DNA of 25,627 nt from JBGRPZ01 sp041725955 (GTDB taxonomy: Bacteria; Bacteroidota; Bacteroidia; Bacteroidales; JBGRPZ01): positions 1 to 25,627 of the forward strand of contig JBGRQE010000052.1 in NCBI GenBank assembly GCA_041725955.1, in the 5' to 3' direction. Each line of letters opens with the position of its first letter. Within the stretch, counting starts at the first letter, position 1. A model generated the notes under the pieces. It did no database searches, had not been told where the DNA came from, and saw nothing but the letters and a program-made list of their open reading frames with translations. Made by a program: the position numbers and the translations under genes. Shown here piece by piece: positions 23,386 to 25,627 of the stretch.

Positions 23386-23398
23386 GTACGCCCCGTAC
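23386..23398. promoter_or_regulatory. GC-rich palindrome upstream of gene C
   Basis: GTACG-CCC-CGTAC is a perfect 5-bp inverted repeat with 3-bp spacer inside an AT-rich leader. It is adjacent to the 37-bp block. A possible promoter for gene C, TTTG then 20 bp then TACAGTTG on the minus strand, would span it, so it could be an operator. It is absent from gene B. Confidence 0.4.
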
Positions 23399-23405
23399 CC
23401 TTATA

Positions 23406-23442
23406 GAACAAAAGGAAATAAAACTTTAGTGTGTTAAAAAAG
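23406..23442 (-). promoter_or_regulatory. Conserved 37-bp upstream block of precursor gene C
   Basis: This is the counterpart of 22769-22805 with five differences in 37 positions. It lies 97 bp upstream of the gene C start codon, about 40 bp further than in gene B because of extra sequence in the leader. The minus strand shows TTTTGTTC, followed after 20 bp by TACAGTTG, one base from the TAnnTTTG consensus. Confidence 0.6.
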
Positions 23443-23606
23443 GTTAAGAAAAGTAAAGGGAATATTAAGGAAGTAATTTTATGCTTTAAAGTTTATGTAA
23501 GTCTTGATATTGTTGACTTGTGTAGATATAAATTATCATTTATTATCTATTGTATTCTTCTATTTACAGCTGTTTTTAAGATTATTTAATATTCAGTAAA
23601 AAAAAA

Positions 23607-23636
23607 GAGACCACCCTAAACAGCAAAGGCAGCCTC
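23607..23636 (-). terminator. Terminator of the outer-membrane barrel gene
   Basis: On the minus strand GAGGCTGCC pairs with GGTGGTCTC (9 bp using several G-U pairs, 12-nt loop), followed by TTTTTTTTTA. It begins about 30 bp past the stop at 23667. Confidence 0.75.
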
Positions 23637-23666
23637 AATATATGTAATGTTGATATAAAGATCGAG

Positions 23667-24245
23667 TTAAAATTTAAAGCTAACTCCTGCGTTAAAGAAT
23701 GCAACATTGTATCCTAATTCGGTAAATAATCCGAACACTGGAGTAAAGTAGTATTTTGCTCCACCAAATAAACCTAAATTCACAAAACTACCAGAAGATT
23801 GCAATTTGTATTTATCTTTTTCATTATCTGAATAATTGGTGCTAATTATATTCAGGCCAAGAACAGCTCCTGCATAGGTATCCCATTTTTCATTGTGAAA
23901 AAAGTGATAAGCACCTCTAGCTCCAATGAGCACACCTGTATAATCAAATTCACCTTTATAATTGCTTCTGTATTCTTTTCCGTTAATGAAATTTATTGTT
24001 GTTGTGGAAATAGTTTGTCTTGCTCCTGCAACACCAATAACTGCACCAATACCCCATCTACCATCTAAAGAATATTCAAAAGTTGCTGAGGTGGGAGGTA
24101 TTTCCATTGAACTACCACCAATAAATAGGTTAGAGCCAATTCCAATTCCTGCTGTAATGGATTTTGTGTTTCTATCAAATGATTGTGCGTGAGAGATAAC
24201 TGCTAGTCCAAGAAGAAGTGTTAGCGATAAGATAAATTTTCTCAT
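23667..24245 (-). CDS. Outer-membrane beta-barrel protein
   Basis: This 192-residue protein has a signal peptide (MRKFILSLTLLLGLAVISHAQ, cut after HAQ) followed by alternating amphipathic strands rich in Gly and aromatic residues: ITAGIGIGSNLFIGG, ATFEYSLDGRWGIGAVIGVAG, YTGVLIGARGAYHFF, WDTYAGAVLGLNI, FVNLGLFGGAKYYFT, FGLFTELGYNVAFFNAGVSFKF. It ends in a terminal Phe, the usual signal for insertion by the BAM machinery. Length and strand count suggest an eight-stranded barrel like the OmpW or OmpA-N type common in Bacteroidota. The family name cannot be fixed further. It is monocistronic with its own terminator and lies upstream of the precursor genes on the same strand, with no evident functional link. 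Confidence 0.85.
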   Translation of the reverse strand: MRKFILSLTLLLGLAVISHAQSFDRNTKSITAGIGIGSNLFIGGSSMEIPPTSATFEYSLDGRWGIGAVIGVAGARQTISTTTINFINGKEYRSNYKGEFDYTGVLIGARGAYHFFHNEKWDTYAGAVLGLNIISTNYSDNEKDKYKLQSSGSFVNLGLFGGAKYYFTPVFGLFTELGYNVAFFNAGVSFKF

Positions 24246-24489
24246 AATAGTAAATTTAGAAGTTTTTGGTTTTCATAAAATAAGAGAAGGATTCTCTCTT
24301 GGCAAAAATTAAAAACCATTTTCTTAGACAATTATTGTACAAGTGAGTGTAAATGAATTTAAGATATTTTAACCCAAGATCATTCTAAATTACCGCGTCA
24401 TTTCAAGGATGTGAAATAATTTTATAAATTAGCACACTATTGAATTGCACTTTAACAAGTTTAAAATAACATACTTAAAAATCTAAGTT

Positions 24490-25509
24490 ATGGAAAATAT
24501 TAACTGGGGCAGCCTGCCATTCGGTTATTTCAAGACTGATTATAATGTACGTTGCTATTATCGTGATGGCAAGTGGGGAGAAGTAGAAGTATCTTCTTCA
24601 GAATATGTGAATATTCATATGGCTGCAACAGCGCTTCATTATGGCCAAGAAGCATTTGAAGGATTAAAAGCTTTTCGTGGTCAAGATGATAAAATTCGTC
24701 TTTTCCGTTGGGAAGAAAATGCAAAGCGTTTACGTAAATCAGCAGAAGCTATTATGATGGCTCCTGTTCCTGATGAAGTTTTCTATGAGGTAGTGAGTAA
24801 AGCTATCCAATTGAATGAGCGTTTTGTTCCTCCTTATGGAAACGGAGCAAGCTTATATATTCGTCCATTATTATTCGGTTCAGGTCCACAAGTTGGAGTT
24901 AAGCCTGCTGAAGAATATATGTTTATGGTGTTTGTTGGTCCTGTAGGTCCTTATTTCAAAGAAGGATTTAAGCCTGTAGATATCCAATTGATTGACGATT
25001 ATGATCGTGCTGCTCCTCAAGGTACTGGTAACGTTAAAGTTGGTGGTAACTATGCAGCAAGCCTAAGAGCTTCTGAAAGAGCACATGACGAAGGTTTTGC
25101 TTCTGTTCTTTTCCTTGATGCTAAAGAAAAGACTTATATTGATGAAGCAGGTCCAGCAAACTTCTTCGGAATTAAGGATAATACTTATGTTACTCCTCAA
25201 TCAGAAACTATTCTTCCTTCTATTACAAATATGAGTCTTGAGCAAATTGCCAGAGATATGGGGCTTGATATTGAAAGAAGAAGAGTTCACCGTGAAGAAA
25301 TTGGAACATTCCAAGAAGCTGGTGCTTGTGGTACTGCTGCTATTATTTCTCCAATCGGTAAGATTGTTGAAAGAAGTACTGGTAAAGAATATGTGTTCTC
25401 TAAAGATGGAAATCCTGGTAAAGTTTCTACAGAAATGTATAAGAGACTATTGGGTGTTCAATTGGGAGAAATCGAAGATGTTCATGGATGGAATACTATC
25501 GTTGAATAA
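24490..25509 (+). CDS. ilvE: Branched-chain amino acid aminotransferase
   Basis: This 339-residue PLP-dependent class IV aminotransferase interconverts Leu, Ile and Val with their 2-oxoacids using glutamate/2-oxoglutarate. Motifs: HYGQEAFEGLKAFRGQD near residue 50, SLYIRPLLFGSGPQVGV at about 121-137, the PLP lysine in GTGNVKVGGNYAAS (about K183), FLDAKEKTYIDEAGPANFF with the conserved Glu, and TNMSLEQIARDMGL, LPSITN and GTAAIISPIG for phosphate binding. The size and segments match the group II (eukaryote-like) branch of BCATs. It is transcribed divergently from the barrel gene with a 244-bp intergenic region; no confident promoter is seen. The product links to the E1 2-oxoacid dehydrogenase in this window only if that enzyme is branched-chain specific. 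Confidence 0.96.
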   Translation: MENINWGSLPFGYFKTDYNVRCYYRDGKWGEVEVSSSEYVNIHMAATALHYGQEAFEGLKAFRGQDDKIRLFRWEENAKRLRKSAEAIMMAPVPDEVFYEVVSKAIQLNERFVPPYGNGASLYIRPLLFGSGPQVGVKPAEEYMFMVFVGPVGPYFKEGFKPVDIQLIDDYDRAAPQGTGNVKVGGNYAASLRASERAHDEGFASVLFLDAKEKTYIDEAGPANFFGIKDNTYVTPQSETILPSITNMSLEQIARDMGLDIERRRVHREEIGTFQEAGACGTAAIISPIGKIVERSTGKEYVFSKDGNPGKVSTEMYKRLLGVQLGEIEDVHGWNTIVE

Positions 25510-25527
25510 TATCTTTTACATCTAAAG

Positions 25528-25578
25528 AAAAGAGTCCCCATCGATTTAATACAATCTTAAATCTTTGAGGACTCTTTT
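25528..25578 (+). terminator. Terminator of ilvE
   Basis: The outer stem AAAAGAGTCC (25528-25537) / GGACTCTTTT (25569-25578) encloses an inner stem GATTTAA / TTAAATC, and is followed by TTTTTCTC. It starts 19 bp past the ilvE stop. Nothing is recognised from there to the window end. Confidence 0.9.
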
Positions 25579-25627
25579 TTTCTCTACAAGAACTCATAAG
25601 GTTTATCATAATAAATAAACGCACTTA

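Larger units (their letters stand above)
23309..23606. other. Upstream region of precursor gene C
   Basis: About 300 bp between gene C and the terminator of the outer-membrane gene. It holds the leader motif at about 23321-23336, a palindrome at 23386-23398 and the 37-bp block at 23406-23442. Beyond 23450 it is AT-rich with no feature I can support. Confidence 0.6.

Overview
The window looks like a chromosomal segment of an AT-rich Bacteroidota bacterium. The evidence is two proteins with C-terminal type IX secretion (T9SS) sorting domains, Bacteroidota-type promoter boxes (TTTG ... TAnnTTTG), a fused E1 alpha/beta 2-oxoacid dehydrogenase, and a caa3-type oxidase coupled to an NrfD-type quinol oxidation module. 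A marine, Marinilabiliales-like bacterium is my inference; no rRNA or marker gene here settles it.

Layout. Positions 1-110 hold five tandem copies of a 22-bp unit. Positions 253-2490 (minus) encode an S41/PDZ C-terminal processing protease and a small lipoprotein. Positions 2791-4509 (plus) encode a T9SS-exported protein, which converges on a fused E1 2-oxoacid dehydrogenase (4589-6634, minus). Positions 6836-15983 (minus) form a ten-gene respiratory operon. In transcription order it encodes a Tat-exported iron-sulfur protein, an NrfD/ActC-like quinol-site membrane protein, a membrane-anchored monoheme cytochrome c, SCO (copper delivery), CoxA, CoxC, a small subunit IV, a CoxB-cytochrome c fusion, heme O synthase and a lipoprotein cytochrome c. 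Together these would move electrons from menaquinol to cytochrome c to O2 without a bc1 complex. A paralogue of the first T9SS protein (16197-17897) and a broken T9SS C-terminal fragment follow, then htpG and asnA.

Positions 22147-23308 hold the most interesting part of the window: three tandem, separately terminated small genes on the minus strand, two of them missing from simple ORF lists because larger shadow ORFs overlap them. They encode 58-60 residue peptides with a near-identical leader (K-[LI]-x-L-x-K-E-R-[VI]-S) and a short core in which three Ser...Cys pairs and a terminal Cys-Thr-(Ser)-His are invariant. They look like precursors of a ribosomally made, modified peptide (RiPP), most likely class I lanthipeptide-like, and no modification or export genes lie beside them. 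Two share a 37-bp upstream block. The window ends with an outer-membrane beta-barrel gene (minus) and a branched-chain aminotransferase gene (ilvE, plus).

No tRNA, rRNA, insertion sequence or CRISPR array was recognised.
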